Source: Albula goreensis
Taxonomy: Eukaryota; Chordata; Actinopteri; Albuliformes; Albulidae
Length of the DNA stretch: 64,000 bases
Direction of reading: 5' to 3'
NCBI GenBank assembly: GCA_022829145.1
Contig: CM040745.1
Span: 40,648,144 to 40,712,143, forward strand
Positions 46,046 through 59,262 of this stretch are shown here, in pieces. Every line of letters starts with the position of its first letter. Position 1 is the stretch's first letter. Under the pieces are notes generated by a model that ran no database searches, had not been told where the DNA came from, and saw only the letters and a list, made by a program, of their open reading frames with translations. Both the position numbers and the translations under genes were made by a program.

Positions 46046-47529
46046 TAATGCAATTGGTTTTGCTCATTTCATGAAAAACGAAGAGATGATGCCTTCTCAG
46101 TTACAGCTCTTAGGCTTTGGAACAGTCTTCTCCTGAACATTAGAACAGCAGTCAGTTAAGACTAAGGACGCATTGTCACAGATCAGCTTTTGTTTAATTT
46201 GATTTCTTTTCTTTGTGTCCTTAGCACAGCTGGAGACAGTTTTGATAGATTTATTTTTATTGTCATTCATTTCATTCATGGCCTTTCCCTGTTTTTTTTT
46301 TTTTTTTTACACATTTTTCTATTATTTCATTTAAATTATAAATTACAGTTTTAATGTACATTCATTTTACGTTTGCTATTAAATACATTTTTCTCTCATC
46401 TTTGTATTTTTCTGTGGAGCACTCTGTGCTTTACCTTGAATATTGCTTTAAATTCATAAATGGATGAAATGATCAAATGCCATAACATCATGCCATAAAA
46501 ATATGATTGATTTTTTTAATTTAAATGGTAGTAAAATAGCTGTATTTTCCACACCTGCAGGAAAAATCAGTCAGAAATTGTTAGTAATGAGGTAAATGAG
46601 ATATAACAGTAAAAGTAATAGAATATGGGCTCTCTGATCTCCAAAGAATGCTAATCTCATGTAATCACTCGTTGAAGCTGTAAGAGTGTAGGTTTTGCAG
46701 ATGGTCAGTACGGCATTGTGTGTCGAAAACAATGCTGTGTACTATTTTTAAATGGGGGCAACACAGAAGAGTTGACAGGTATGATGGCAATCTGGAAGTA
46801 GAATAAGCCCCAAGCAAGCTATTTTCTTTAGGCTGTAATGTTTTTGTTTTGTAACAACATTGTGTTACATTTGACATCACAGCCTGTGTCTCTCCTATCT
46901 GCATATTCAAGTAAGAAAAAGCATAGTAAACAGACTATTTATTCAGAAAATACATGTAGAAAGTTTCATTTCAAACAGCTACCCAGCCAGATTCAAACTT
47001 CCTACGTGACAAAACACAGCCACGGACTCTTCTCAGAGAACCACAGGTAACTTCTGTTGTGGGGGTGTATTATGCGTATTTGATCATGGTGATGTAATAC
47101 CCATCTGGGAGAAGCATCGGAGCATTGATACATTTTCGAAGCAATTGCTTCAATTGTGTCAACTGTTTCAGAAGCCTTGGTTTTGCCATCACTAGAATTA
47201 ACACAAAATAGGAAAATTAACACAGGGATTAACATGCGGACAAGATGGCCACTCAGCAAACTGAGCAATCCAGTCTTATAGTTCAAGTTATTGTTTGCTT
47301 TTGTTTTTGGATGGAGTGAATTCCATAAGGGTGGAGTGAATTCCTTTCTTCAACTAGTCTTGAAACAAATGCACCACAATTTCTAAAGCCCTACATACAG
47401 AAGTATACTGGAGCTTTTGGAGAGATGAGTTCTTCTGAAGGTACATGTTACATAAGCAGGTAAGAATGTTATATTTAATTGGATGTTGGATGTGAGCAGC
47501 GGAATTGCCCTTCCTCTCCCATCACACAC
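46046..47529. other. No gene recognised
   Basis: AT-rich sequence, poly-T at about 46292-46308. No supported coding frame or transposon end. Confidence 0.5.
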
Positions 47530-47915
47530 AGTGATTTGTGCAACAAGACAAGAGTGACATAAATGCACCAAGAGCAGCAGCTCTGGCTGGCCTACCACTC
47601 TACTTGAAGGAAGACTCAAAGACCTTCAGAAATTTCAAGGTAAAAATTATGTTTTTATCATGTATTCAACATCAGTGTTGACACATCTTCAACCTATCAT
47701 ATTTGACTGTGCCTTTAACAAACTATCACACTCTTTCAGTGGCTCTAGTGTCTGTGGTGGATGAAGAGGATATGGCTGCCATGGTCCCTTTTCAGCCACT
47801 ACATGTAGTGCTGGTGATTTCGTTTGGCTTAATTTATGTTGTCCATCTGAGTTACCTAGAGAAGATGAGTGGATTATTTTGGTTCATCCAGGTCACCCTC
47901 CTAATCTTGATGAAG
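47530..47915 (+). pseudogene. C-terminal fragment of a teleost TE-associated (SAMD3-like) protein
   Basis: The first block reads 'ALAGLPLYLKEDSKTFRNF' (about 47577-47637). The second, at 47730-47915, contains 'MVPFQPLHVVLVISFGLIYVV' followed by 'HLSYLEKMSGLFWFIQ'. The pattern 'LPLYLNED...' then 'V...LFGLIYALNLSYP-ELK-TFEFLQ' is the C-terminus of a highly amplified fish protein family often labelled SAM-domain-containing-3-like. A GTAAAA donor-like word follows block one and a CTTTCAG lies before block two, so an intron may separate them. Only this end is present; it looks like a stranded fossil. Confidence 0.45.
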
Positions 47916-50900
47916 TAAGGAAGCAGCTTGTAGGGACTATGGAACTATATTTCCATTCAAAATTTAGCTAAACTTCAAAGAAATTAGTGACACAAACCAC
48001 AGCCATAGCTTCTGCTAACATAACCATACACAGCACAGTGGAACTATGCAAAAAGCAATAAAACTTAAAGGGACCAACAACCTTTAACTCTCTCTCTTCT
48101 GTCCACCACTGGCATGCAGGATGCATGCTAGAACTCGTCCGCCATGCAAGAAAACTCTCCTTTCCATTTCACAAGGCCCACTCAACACAGTCTAAAACGT
48201 AGCTTGGAAACCCTGGTGGTTAGGTACAAAGGAGCAGAGACGCACAGTCATGAGGCTTGTAGAGGAGTAGCGCTCTGCGAAGTACCACAGAGGGCCATGC
48301 GCTCAAAACAATGAATCAGCGAATCCTGCAAGAAGGATAACGCTACATGTTTGAAAAGAACCGACTTCAGACTTCAGACTCCAGACGGACAGGAGAGCAA
48401 AAGTACCCCCTCTTCGCCACAGTGATGACAAGTATCCCAACTTTGCACTCTGGGAAACCAGAGACAGAGAGAAAGAAAGGAACACACTGGATCCATCTCA
48501 ACAACTGAGAAAACCACAAAAGGAAGGCTGCAACACTTGGCACAGACAGATAACATTACCTTATTAACATTAGATAACATTAGTTTACCTACAGATTGTT
48601 ATAATCATGATGGAATGTTGGCAGCTGTGTTATTTGATGTTCATATTTATCGCTTCTGTGTTTGATCACTGTTTAGCTGGCACTGAGCCAAGCTTTCCAC
48701 AGCGTTAGAAGTCAAATACACCTCAGGCTGGGTGGATCCCCACTACCACAACACAAAAACCGTAATCCCACCCCCCACAGATGACCAGGAGATGGCATCA
48801 CAGCAAACAGAACTTTAAACAGAACTGCTGGGAGCTCCACTCCTAAATACTGTGACTCCGTCTAATCAGAGATTGCTGGAATTCCTCAGCAGACCAGCTG
48901 GTGAAACGACCAATTCCCTGACTGAGCAGCTCCCGTGTTTCCCAATGACTCAATTAATGGGAGGCTTAAACCAACTGGGGGCTGTCGGGCTCAACTCCTG
49001 GCACTACTAATATATAACAACTCGGCATTCTGATCTCCCACCATCTCTCTTTCTTTGTTCTCTGTGAACACTTGTGCAGCTTGCGTACACCCAAGGCTGC
49101 GTGACCCCCACACATGCTAGCACGCACATACACACACTGAACCTAGCCATATGCACACCATACACACACTCACATAGCACACATAGTTTATTGTTCATCA
49201 CTGTAATAAATTGTGCATTGCCGTTTTTGTAGTTGTGTTCAATTAACTATGTTATATTTTTCAAGGTTGTGTGTTTCTTAATATTGCATTTAAATTGAAT
49301 AGTAGCCAATCTCTGCAGCTTCCAAGAATTCCCAGTGCTCTCATGTTTTGTCAAATTAACATGATTAATTTGGTTGTAACTGAATGTATAATGTTGTGAT
49401 TTGATAATGTTTAGCTATTAATATTGACATTTTAATTACATTATTAATTGAATTATTAGTTGCATATTTATAGCTAAGTGAAGTTGCATATTTATAGCTA
49501 CATTTTATGTGACTGATATATTTTATGAGACTGATTTATTTTTCCATATGAGTGGCATCCTCTGTTGTGAGGATTAACAGATATTCCCAGCACACTTTCA
49601 GTAACTTGTGTGAGGAATACTAAGACAAATTCCTACAAGCTCAGATATAAATAACAGGCTTTGAGAAATGAGCTAGAGGAAAGTTCTTAGATGGGACGTG
49701 TTGTGACAGGTTAGCAGTATCTGAAATTAACTTTTTGGCTTTCATACCTATCAGGGATATTTTTACTGCCACAGAGTATACGTAGAGTATTTGGCAGAAG
49801 ATCTAGAGGGACAGAAGAGTCTGTCATCTCAGCTCTCTCTAATTAATTGTGATGAAATCATGGCAGCAGGGGGATGGGAATGTTTCTTGTTGAACAGTCA
49901 CATTAGCTCTCTCATGGCTCAGGAAGGATCAAATAATCAAAAAACAAAGGTTTAGGACCAGAAAGCAATATTATCTGAATGCATTTGTATGAACATGGAT
50001 AGTATTCTCACTACAATGTACATGTAAGTAATATGTAAGAATCAGTAACATTTTAATTACAAAATGTCATTGCCATCATTTCCCCTTACCCTTTACCATG
50101 TATACACATGACCTAATATTCTTTGCTGCAGTGAATGGTTGTCATGATGACAATTATGAGCATAATTGCTATCAGGATTAAATTACCAACCAAATGAGTA
50201 GAGCACTATGTGTGTTAGGAGAGTGTGTCCTTGTTCCAGCAGCCAGACAGGTTGATGCGGTGTTCCTTGCCAGAGTGGCACTCTAAGGCCGAGGCTGATT
50301 AACGGGGCTGTTAAGCTTCCTGCAGGCTGAGCAGGGGCCAGGACCCATAACTCAACACCGTGTAATAGCACAGCATTAATCAGCAAACCACTTTAAATAC
50401 TTTGATGATATCAGAGAAACACTCTATCCATTAGCAAGAGGGTAGCACTTCAAAAATCAATGGTGTTCTTTTCTCTTTGAGTTCATGCAAGTGAATGACT
50501 TTTTACACTGTTTGTACACTGGTGTGAAATACCCCTCAGAATTAGGGGTCTGCAGAGAAGATTGTACCTATACCTTTAGCTGTATTCGTATCAGGTTTTC
50601 CCAGTTTAATTTCACCCACACCACAATTATTGGTATTTTAAAGCTTCAAATCCACTTTTAAATCAGATTTTTAAATCAGAAAGTGTCATTTTGAGAAAAC
50701 ATTAGGCCATGCTTAATTTAGCTATTTGTTTGAAATACTCCATGTTAAATTGTCATATTATGCTACATTTGCAAGCTTTAATTAAATAATGTATCAGATT
50801 GTTTAAATAGACTTCAATAGACTTAAGATAATGTCAGTGGTTAGTAATGTAACCGTAGGATACAATCATGAGGTTTTGCTGTGGAAAAAGAGCTGCGTGA

Positions 50901-51080
50901 GCATGTTAGCAAATAAGTGACTCTGTCAAAAACAGTGACAATTTTGTAACTATCGCGAATGTAATTAAGAAGAGTAAGAAGCTGTTTTCTTTAGATATCG
51001 AAGCATGTACTGTAGTTTGTTTTACTTATGAAAATTCAGAAGTAATAAATGTCTGATGAAGATAGCGTACACTTAGCGGC
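47916..51080. other. No gene recognised; one candidate conserved block
   Basis: Mostly AT-rich with no recognised coding block. About 50180-50400 is a GC-richer, non-repetitive block with an inverted TTAATCAGC/GCTGATTAA pair (50297-50305 and 50384-50392), which may be a conserved non-coding element. Confidence 0.4.
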
Positions 51081-51765
51081 CATAAGAGGGAGACAAAACC
51101 CACAGTAAAGGCTATCGAAGCAAAACTTAATAGGCTTAAAAGTGACAGAAACGCATAACATGTCTCAACATACCCGCCAAAAAGAACGAGATTGGACGAT
51201 TTAAAGAAGTCACTGTTAATGCTGGGTTAATTCAAGAAGAAGCATTAGTTGTGTTAGGAAAGCTTCAGCGAGAGTTTAGTGATATCAACACAGAATTATT
51301 ACTTCTAATGGAAGAGGGTGAGAGAGAAGTTGATCAGGCTGATTGAAACTCATCACCTCTAAATTGGAAGAATTTGTTTGCAAAACACAAGACTGGGTTT
51401 TAAGAGTGAAGAAAGGTTCAGATTATTAAATCAGAGGGGAAAATGGGATTAAGCCCTGTGATAGCATCTCAGAGAGATCATATCGCACCCTTCATGAAAA
51501 GAAAGTATCTGGAACTGTTGTTAGCTATGCGTCACAGATGGCCATGGCAAGTTCTACTCACTTGAGAATAGAGGCACAACATAAAACACTGATAGCACAT
51601 GTCACATCCCTCCAGAAGAAAAGTAAATTGAGATGGTAGAGGTTTGTTTAAAGGCAAAGAAAGAGCAATTAGAGTTGCAGACACCAATTGCATCTTCAGA
51701 TAGTAAACTGAAGGTTTATGAAGAGTGTGAAGACATCCAAGATGGTATATGAATGAGTAATATGC
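51081..51765 (+). pseudogene. Retrotransposon gag-like coiled-coil fossil
   Basis: In shifted plus-strand frames one reads 'RLDDLKKS', 'LIQEEALVVLGKLQREFSD' followed by 'LLLMEEGEREVDQAD', then 'SYASQMAMASSTHLRIEAQHK', 'LKAKKEQLELQTPIASSDSKL' and 'VYEECED'. The layout (N-terminal helical block, then an alanine/glutamine-rich coiled coil followed by a 'K-KVLEE' type end) resembles the N-terminal portion of BEL-type gags in fish. Stops occur in each frame. No knuckle or pol follows. Confidence 0.45.
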
Positions 51766-52044
51766 ATCAGAAATGTCATGTAGAGGGGCATCATAAGTAA
51801 AAATGAATATGATAAACAGATTTCTCCAATGCAGGAGAGGAAAAGTTCAATTAATTCAAGATGCACATACTGGTCACAGAGCAATACCAAAGGTATCGGC
51901 TGGCCCGGTGTCTAGACTTTAACAGCAGTGTGCTGTGCCCAAAAACAGGTGTGCTAGAGGACCCACGATTAGCGAGGGATTACACAAATGGATGGCATTT
52001 TTGTAAATCTCAGAATAAAACATTATGCATTGTAATGGTACAAG

Positions 52045-52570
52045 TATGGACTCTGATGCGGACGTGAAGTCCAAATAATATTTATTCACGATAACAGGGC
52101 AAGTCCTGAATCCAAAAACAGTGTCATGTACAAGCAAGGGTCAAACCAGAAAGGCACGGCAGAAGCACAGAGACTCTAGGTATAAACAAGCAGGCAGGGG
52201 TCTGAACCAGGAGAGCACGGCAACAGTACAGAAACACAGTCCAAAACTCAGAAGCAAAAACAAGCTGGGGTCAAAGACACAGGCAGGGCAGGGCAGGGCA
52301 GGGCAGGGCAGGGCAGGGCAGGGCAGGGCAGGGCAGGGCAGGGCAGGGCAGGGCAGGGCAGCAGACACTGAAAAAGGCTTGTAGCAAAACAGGAATAAAT
52401 CACAGAGACAGAAGGAACAGGTGAGATGCATCACAGGTGAATCACATTATGTAATCAGGAGACAATTGACTTGGCAGGAGGCGGGGCTGACACAAGGAGG
52501 AAAGAAAACAAAAGCGCATGGACAGGTGAAACAAAAAACGAACTCAAATGAAAACAGCCAAACAAAACAT
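52045..52570 (-). mobile_element. LTR relic (same family as the solo LTR at 17539) expanded by a pentanucleotide array
   Basis: It shares words with the solo LTR at 17539-18071 in the same order: 'GGTCAAA(A)CCAG', 'CACGGCA', 'ACAGTCCAA', a '(TT)GCAAAACAGGAA' type word, and 'GAAAACAAAAGCGCATGG' near the right end. A minus-strand AATAAA lies near 52083. Terminal TGTCA/TGACA and a target duplication were not recovered, so this copy is older or rearranged. Confidence 0.6.
52286..52360. repeat. (GGGCA)15 array
   Basis: Fifteen perfect tandem copies of GGGCA sit inside the LTR relic. The perfect array implies recent expansion or slippage. Confidence 0.95.
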
Positions 52571-53617
52571 GAGAAAAACACAGTCACACAGTATTACTGA
52601 CAATGCATACTTGTGTATAGTTCACAGGACATCTTTTCTTGACGTCTTGCAAGCCAAGAAACACTGATGTTGCATTTCAATGGACGTGTGTTGTCACACT
52701 TCAAATCACAATTCAGACATTTCACTTTGTTGTGTAATGTTTCTCATTGTACAGTCTGGAAAGTATAGAGACCAGATAAAGTTTCATTGGGTTCTACTGT
52801 AGTGAAAGACTCAGCCAAGTCCAATGTTTCTGAAGTGAAATGAGATGACTGCTCGGCCACATGTATTGTCCTCCACCCTTCCATTCTAGATGTTTGGGAA
52901 GTTATATGAAAAAATGCCCACAAATAATGTACTGTAGCAATATTTAGCAATTTAATAGAGTCTGTAGGTAGCGACAGAGATGCTATGATAAAAATGAGAG
53001 CTCAGAGGCTTACCAGTATCTCAACAGCAGTAAGGCTGGGCCAGTTCTCCTAAAAACGGTAGGGAACCACGGGAGACCAGGGATAATTATAATACAGGAT
53101 AAGTTCTAACACTTTCAATTTCTCCAAACAAGAGTAAGCCAGATTCATGTAAACATCAATGTTCAGGCCCACTTTCTACCTGAGCTCACATGTACAGTTA
53201 CAGGCAGAGCAAAAAAACAGATTTTGAGATAGGTAAGTTTTTTTTTTTACAACATTCATTTTTGACTTTTTTTTATTTATTTGTGGTTTAGCTGGAACAC
53301 CAGTCTTTCAGCTTATATTGAATGTATTTCATGAACATGAATTTCAAGTCTTCATGCTACAACACACTACTATTACATGGATGACAGGTTTGGGGATGGT
53401 TGTAACAGGATTTTCAAATGTTTCACAACGATCCCCTAATTACAGTTAAGGGTGTTTCTTGTATTTTCTTGTATTTTTCAACCTGCTAAAAAATGGAAGG
53501 GAAAACCTGACAGGGGAGTGGTGTAGATATTCTCTAAAAAGCCTCAAATGAGGTTTTACAGGGTGGATCTGTGCAATCTGTGGCAAAAAGTTTTATTATC
53601 ATGTAAAACTTTGCAGA
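52571..53617. other. No gene recognised
   Basis: AT-rich spacer with no supported feature. Confidence 0.5.
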
Positions 53618-53956
53618 TACAGGGGGTCCTCGACTTACGAACGAGTTCCGTTTCTACGACCTGTCGTAAGCCGATTTTCGACGTAAATCGGAATTTATAC
53701 CTAAATTATACTTAAATTAACACCTTAAGTCTGTACAAACTGTACACACAAACATGAATGACGTATAAAATACAGTAATCAAATGAAACATTAATTTAAA
53801 AAAAGTGAGAACAGTTTCTTATCTTTATTTCTGTGGTCGTATTTACGAACCAACCCGCTTAGGTCGAAACTAGGTTTTTTAAGTAATTTATGGGAGTACG
53901 TTGTAACCACGAAACCGTCGTAACTCGAGACCATCGTAACCCGAGGACCTCCTGTA
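53618..53956. mobile_element. MITE, 335 bp, Tc1/mariner-type ends, copy 1
   Basis: The element spans 53620-53954 and is flanked by TA on both sides. Its left end CAGGGGGTCCTCGACTTACG is the inverse of its right end (CAGGAGGTCCTCGGGTTACG as read from the right), and CGTCGTAA/TTACGAC words recur inside. TA target and inverted ends point to the IS630-Tc1-mariner superfamily. There is no coding capacity. A second copy lies at 58865. Confidence 0.85.
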
Positions 53957-56590
53957 CTATAAAACATTACAGGAGCTGTAGGAGGAGGAAGGGGCCAGTG
54001 AGTTGTTAGAGCAGGCTATTGCAGTGTCAGTAGGGTGTTTACTGATGAGTAGGAGGAGAGGCTTACTCATCAAGATAGCTGATCTGTAATGGTTGATTTT
54101 TTCCTCATGAGGTAAGCAAATGATAGGCACATAACAGGCAAAAGTGAGTCAGTACAATGAAGAAACTTGGTATTGCTATTGTTCCAAAGTATATTTTCTT
54201 CTGAAAACAAAATTGGTAGATTTAGAAGTACATTCTGAAAATGTTCTGATGGAGGCACATGTATATACCAATACAGCCTGAATAATGTTTTTTTCAGGAG
54301 AAAACATTGTATGTGCTGAGTTTCTGCACTTTCAGCTGCTTGTTACATTTAACCCCAGGTACTGTTGCAACTATCCCTGGCTGTGGGGTAGAATGTAACA
54401 TTTCACTTCTTGTATTTGAGATTAATTTTCACAATCCCTATTAGCATTGGAGGTGTGGAGATAATTTCATTTTGAGGCATATAGTTGTTGGTACTTTTTA
54501 TCAAATTTTAAATGGTCTAGCAGAAATAAGAGCAGAGTAATGGATGCAAAAGTACAAATTGTTACCATCATCCCTGATCTCCCCTACATATTTTTGAAAA
54601 GCAGATATTGAGCCTCGTCAGAGTTTGAACAGTTCCTACCACCAGGCTTGGGTGATAGCAACAGAAACAGAAGAGGTCCAGACAGCAGGGTGCTCTTGCA
54701 CAGCGGGACATGGAAGTGAAGGGTTAGCCAGCACACAGCAAGCATAGATACAAAGTTAATCAAGAACGGTTTAATTAAGATTTAATTAAACATGTCAATA
54801 AATGTGGAGGTTAGCTGAGCTAATGCTAGTGTTGTGACATATGTGACCTGACGGAGTAAACCCTTCACATTGCAGCCACATCAACTTTACCAGGGATCAC
54901 AAAAACTGCGGGGAGTCACTATTTTATCAAAAAATGAAATAACGGTGGATGTAAATTCCCCAAAATGCTTATCTATCATTCCCTTTGTTGTTCAAACTGA
55001 AAGAGATTTATAAATATGAAAACAATTAAATAACAAGTCAAGTTGGTCCTCCAAAGAATTGGAGGGTGAAAACATTATCAATTTACAGCTAAGTTGTAAT
55101 GTCACATGAGCAACCGAGAAACATTAACCAATCATAACATATGATCATAGGATAGTTATTAATTTGATCACAAAAGCTTTATTTGTATTGGTATTGATTC
55201 ATCCATTTTTATGTTTTCTTTTTAAAGGTTGAAAATGCAGTGAGACAAGGCAAGACAGGGTCATCCTGCTCTGACATTAGAGAAAATGGAACACAGGCAC
55301 AAGGAAAGAATATAGGGCAGAATAAAGTCAAACACATTCATTTCAAGCACTGAGCAACCTCAGCCAAAAATACATACGCTGCCCCTCCAGCATTCAAGTC
55401 TCACAAAGAGTTTAAATACCATGTAGATGGCTCTGTCATGGCTCCCATTTTCTAGCTCCCAGCAAGTTGTCTCCTGCAGCTGTGTTACAGTGCAGGTGGA
55501 GGGCGTACATCTGAAGGCCATACTGACAATGGCCTACGGTTTGTCGACACCTTACCTCATACCGAACACATTACAGAATTAGGATCTTGTCAGAAATGTG
55601 CTGCTTTTTATAAAGGGTTTATGGCTCTTAGCTTTGAGAAAATTAAGAAGTTGACACAAGGGATAAATGTGCAAAGCATATCCCAAGAATAGCATGATGC
55701 CAGAAAATGTTGTATTGCAGCCAGCTCAGCCAAAAAAGTCCCAAAATGCAAAGAAAATAACATTTGTTTCCTACATTCAAAACAAAACTACCACCAAGCA
55801 CAGAACTGACAATGACGGAGTTCAGGTTTTACTACGGGCACAATGTTGAAAGATGGGCCTTGTAGCCTGCCCAGATGAGCCATGGTTGGCAGCCAGCCCA
55901 GATGGCATCATTGACTGAACACAACTTCTAGAGGTAGAGGGCCTTATTTTGAAAGTCAGAAGTCAGACATAATTTGTGTAAATGCCAGCTCACCTGGTCC
56001 ATTGAGAACCACTGTATAATGTAAAAAACGGTTCAGTGATGTTAGGCAGAGAGGGAAGGCAAAGCTTTCCTCAAACTTGCAAGACATCAGGGCCACATGA
56101 GGGGGTCCTTCTACAATCCAGCTTTTGACTCCAGTGGAGGAAATTGCCACATCCTCCCTGCCACCTGAATCCGTGGGTGTTTTTGGGGGAATTAAAGCTG
56201 ATATTTCAGGCATTATTATGAGATCTGGATACGTAAAACAACAGCAATGCAAATTGAAATTTAAATGTTTTATTAAGCTACATGCAGCATAGACGGTGTA
56301 CATCTCTGACAATTATTTTAGCAGTCCACTCCAAGGACTTCCTTCTGTTGGACGTCCACCACTCTCCATCAGTCCTCTGGTGTGCCCACAAGAGGCGGAC
56401 GCCACTGTCATTAGCCATGTGCTCATGTGTCTGTGTGTGAGAGAGAGCACGAGAGCCAGATTTATGTTTCCAGATGTATGTTAACAGAGTAAATGCATTA
56501 AACAAAAGATTTTGTGTGCATATATTTCATGAAATTAATTTAACAGAAAAGTTCATGTTTAGCTTACCAGGGGAACAACTCCTCTGCCTC
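53957..56590. other. No gene recognised
   Basis: AT-rich sequence. Short open frames at 55667-55849 and 55956-56312 show no familiar motif. Confidence 0.45.
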
Positions 56591-56599
56591 TTGGTCCCG

Positions 56600-57500
56600 T
56601 CATTTGTCCAATTGGCTTCTTTGACAAGCAGCACATGCGGTTCAGCTTCTCTCTACCTTGCCATCTCTAATGTGTCCTCTGAAATGTTGCAATCCCATCC
56701 ATAATGTATGAAACACAACATGCCACGAAGAATACTGATCTGTCCAGGCATCTGAAACACATTTCCAAGGCTAAATGTTCGCTCAATTACACTCCTAGTC
56801 CTTAACAATGCATGATTGAATCCTCTTTACCGTTGAGATGTTGGCACGATGTATGGTGTCAGAAGCCAGGTACACAATGGATAGATGGATTATCACCTAT
56901 CGTCCACCCGTCCAGGTAGGGACTGTAGGGTTGCTGTGGCTGTAGGGACGGCAGAATTGGCCAGAATGAATGAATCATGTGTAGAAGTGGGATAATTGGC
57001 GAACACGTGTGTGACCTTGCAATTTGCATCACAGACTACCTTGATATTTATTGAATGGAGGCCCTTACGGTTCGCATAGATGTAACCATAGTTTGTGGTC
57101 GCACGCAACGAAATATGCCTGCAGTCTATGGTGCCAAGGAAAAACTGCCGCTTAGTGTAGTCCATTGTGTCAGGTGATGGAAAACCAATAAACTGATGTG
57201 CTTTGTTGGCAAGGCAGGAGGTAACTGGATGTAATGCCAAACTTACTGCTGACTGGGATATCCTGGTGAGGTGGCTAAGTGGATGTTGTGGATGGAAACT
57301 CCCAGTGGCAAAGAAGGCCAGGGCTGTTGTTATGTTGATGGCAACAGGTAAGGAGTGTGGCCCAGATCAGTCCCTCTGCAGGTTGGGACCTATTGCCCTG
57401 CAGATGTGGGCCAACACATGCCGTGGCAGAGGTAAGATGTTGTGGCACTCCCCCTCAGTCATATTAAGGAAGGAGTGCCGCTGCATGAAAACGCAGGTGG
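56600..57500 (-). pseudogene. PIF/Harbinger (HARBI1-like) transposase relic
   Basis: The minus strand from about 57477 reads 'MTEGECHNILPLPRHVLAHIC', then an in-frame TGA near 57370, then 'ALAFFATGSFHP' and 'LTRISQSAVSLALHPVTSC' (helix-turn-helix region). In the open frame 57240-56893 one finds 'QFFLGTIDCRHISLRA', 'NRKGLHSINIKVVCDANCKVTH' and 'YPTSTHDSFI', corresponding to the DDE nuclease core: a D in the 'IDC-H' motif and a D in 'HDS'. Further left, about 56815-56780, 'TRSVIERTFSL' is the region of the third acidic residue. The frame is interrupted by at least one stop and a shift. Terminal repeats and a 3-bp target duplication were not found. Confidence 0.75.
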
Positions 57501-58862
57501 TAACGCCTTCTTCTCCTTGCAATTATGTATTCCATACTATTGGGATCAACAGAAAAACAGAAATGTTAAATTCAGCCAAGATTAATAGTCTGCATCCATC
57601 ATGTCACAAGCATTAAAGAATATAAATTTAAAAAGCATGGGTCTCATGTTTTCCTGGCTTCCTCAGTTCTGTTAATGTAGATTGTGGGGCAGTTGTTATA
57701 CACAGGTGGAGAGGTATTAGTTCATTTGGAGAAACTGGTATTGTCTGTGCTGAGGGTAAGTCTGTGGTTTGCTTGAAATAATTATGTTCATTGCCAAGTC
57801 TGAAACTATAACAATTCATGAAATACCATACAAATTTCTGTTGAAATATTTTTATTAGAATTAAATCATTTTTGTTATTATGAAATTTTGACCATTATTG
57901 GCTTTTGGTAATATCCCTGAAGTCATGTTATGACACCTGCTGGCCAAGTCAATGTACTACTATTTATTTGGCTACCTTCAAGTTTTGCGCTCTGAATAGT
58001 CCTGTTTTTGAGTCTTCTTAAGTGCAAAGGTTTCACTTTGGATGAAAATAGCTATTCAGGCATTGTGTCCCATAATTTGCATGAAACTCCCATTTGTTTT
58101 CAGAGAACACCCCCAGACATTGCACTTCCATGCCCCCTTATTACTTCAGAGGCAAAAGTGGCTTTGTGCTTCCGCATTTTGCCTGTTGCGCTGCTGGCGT
58201 GTTGCCGAAAATAAATTGTAACTTAAATCGGTAGCGGTCATGATGTATTTTTAATCCATCGTTGCACATTGAGCCTGCTAATGACAATAGGGTCCAACAT
58301 GTCCACTGAAGTCTATTCACTCTCTAACTTAATTTCGTAGTCAGCCAGATGGAAACATCCAATTCTTAGGTGATGGTCAGTTTTAAATACAACCTAATGG
58401 GCAAAATGGTTTCTACCTACGAACTCAACTGACCATGCTTTGTTTGACAGTTCAAGTATGAAAGCTAGTTGTCTGGACACCAAAAGAGGACTTAATGCGA
58501 GACATCCCCTTTGATGAAGCGCACACTAAGTCCCAAATGAAGTGTCTCAGGGAATTTTACTTCTTACACATGTTGCCCAGAGTTGCGGATGATTCTGAGG
58601 TTGGCACACTAAAGCTATGCAGGCAGTAACATCAGTTGGTGGAAAAAAGGAGTGAGAAATATGTGGTACTGGAGTAAGTTGATGGACTAAAAATAAGAGG
58701 TTAGACACTACTTGTCCTGGAATTCTTTACTGTTGTTCTTAATTCCTTCATTAGGTAAATTACTCTAATCAGCTTTATATTTTTGTAATTTTTATATGAT
58801 TAAAATACTTTGATATTGATGTAATATACACACATATACGTATATATATGTGTGTATATGTA
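57501..58862. other. No gene recognised
   Basis: AT-rich spacer. Near 58835 there are ACACATATACGTATATATGT-like palindromic dinucleotide runs. No coding evidence. Confidence 0.5.
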
Positions 58863-59198
58863 TACAGGGGGTCCTCGACTTATGAACGAGTTCGGTTCCT
58901 ACGACTTGTCATAAGCCGATTTTCGACGTAAGTCAGACTTTATACCTAAATTATACCAAAATTAACACCTTAAGTCACTCACACTGTACACACAAAACAC
59001 GAAGGACATATAAAATACAATAATTAAATGAAACAATAAAAAAGAGAGAACAAATCTTTATTTCTGTGGTCGTATTTACGAACCAAACCGCTTAGGTCGA
59101 AACTAGGTTTTTTAAGTAATTATGGGACTAATTATGGGAGTGCGTCGTAACCACGAAACCGTCGTAACTCGAGACCATTGTAACCCGAGGACCTCCTG

Positions 59199-59200
<2 letters not shown>
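58863..59200. mobile_element. MITE, 334 bp, copy 2
   Basis: The element spans 58865-59198 with TA flanks and is clearly the same family as 53620-53954: same ends, same internal 'TTTATTTCTGTGGTCGTATTTACGAACCAA' phrase, same orientation. A short duplication ('TTATGGGA...') near 59121 and small indels separate the two copies. It has landed in TA-rich sequence, consistent with its target preference. Confidence 0.85.
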
Positions 59201-59256
<56 letters not shown>

Positions 59257-59262
59257 TACATG
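59199..59262. repeat. (TA)n microsatellite
   Basis: About 24 TA units directly at the right end of the second MITE. The target TA may have seeded, or been drawn from, this tract. Confidence 0.95.

Noticed and set aside
52141-52434. 97-codon minus-strand frame with repeated PALPC
   Set aside because: It is the GGGCA array and LTR relic read as protein.
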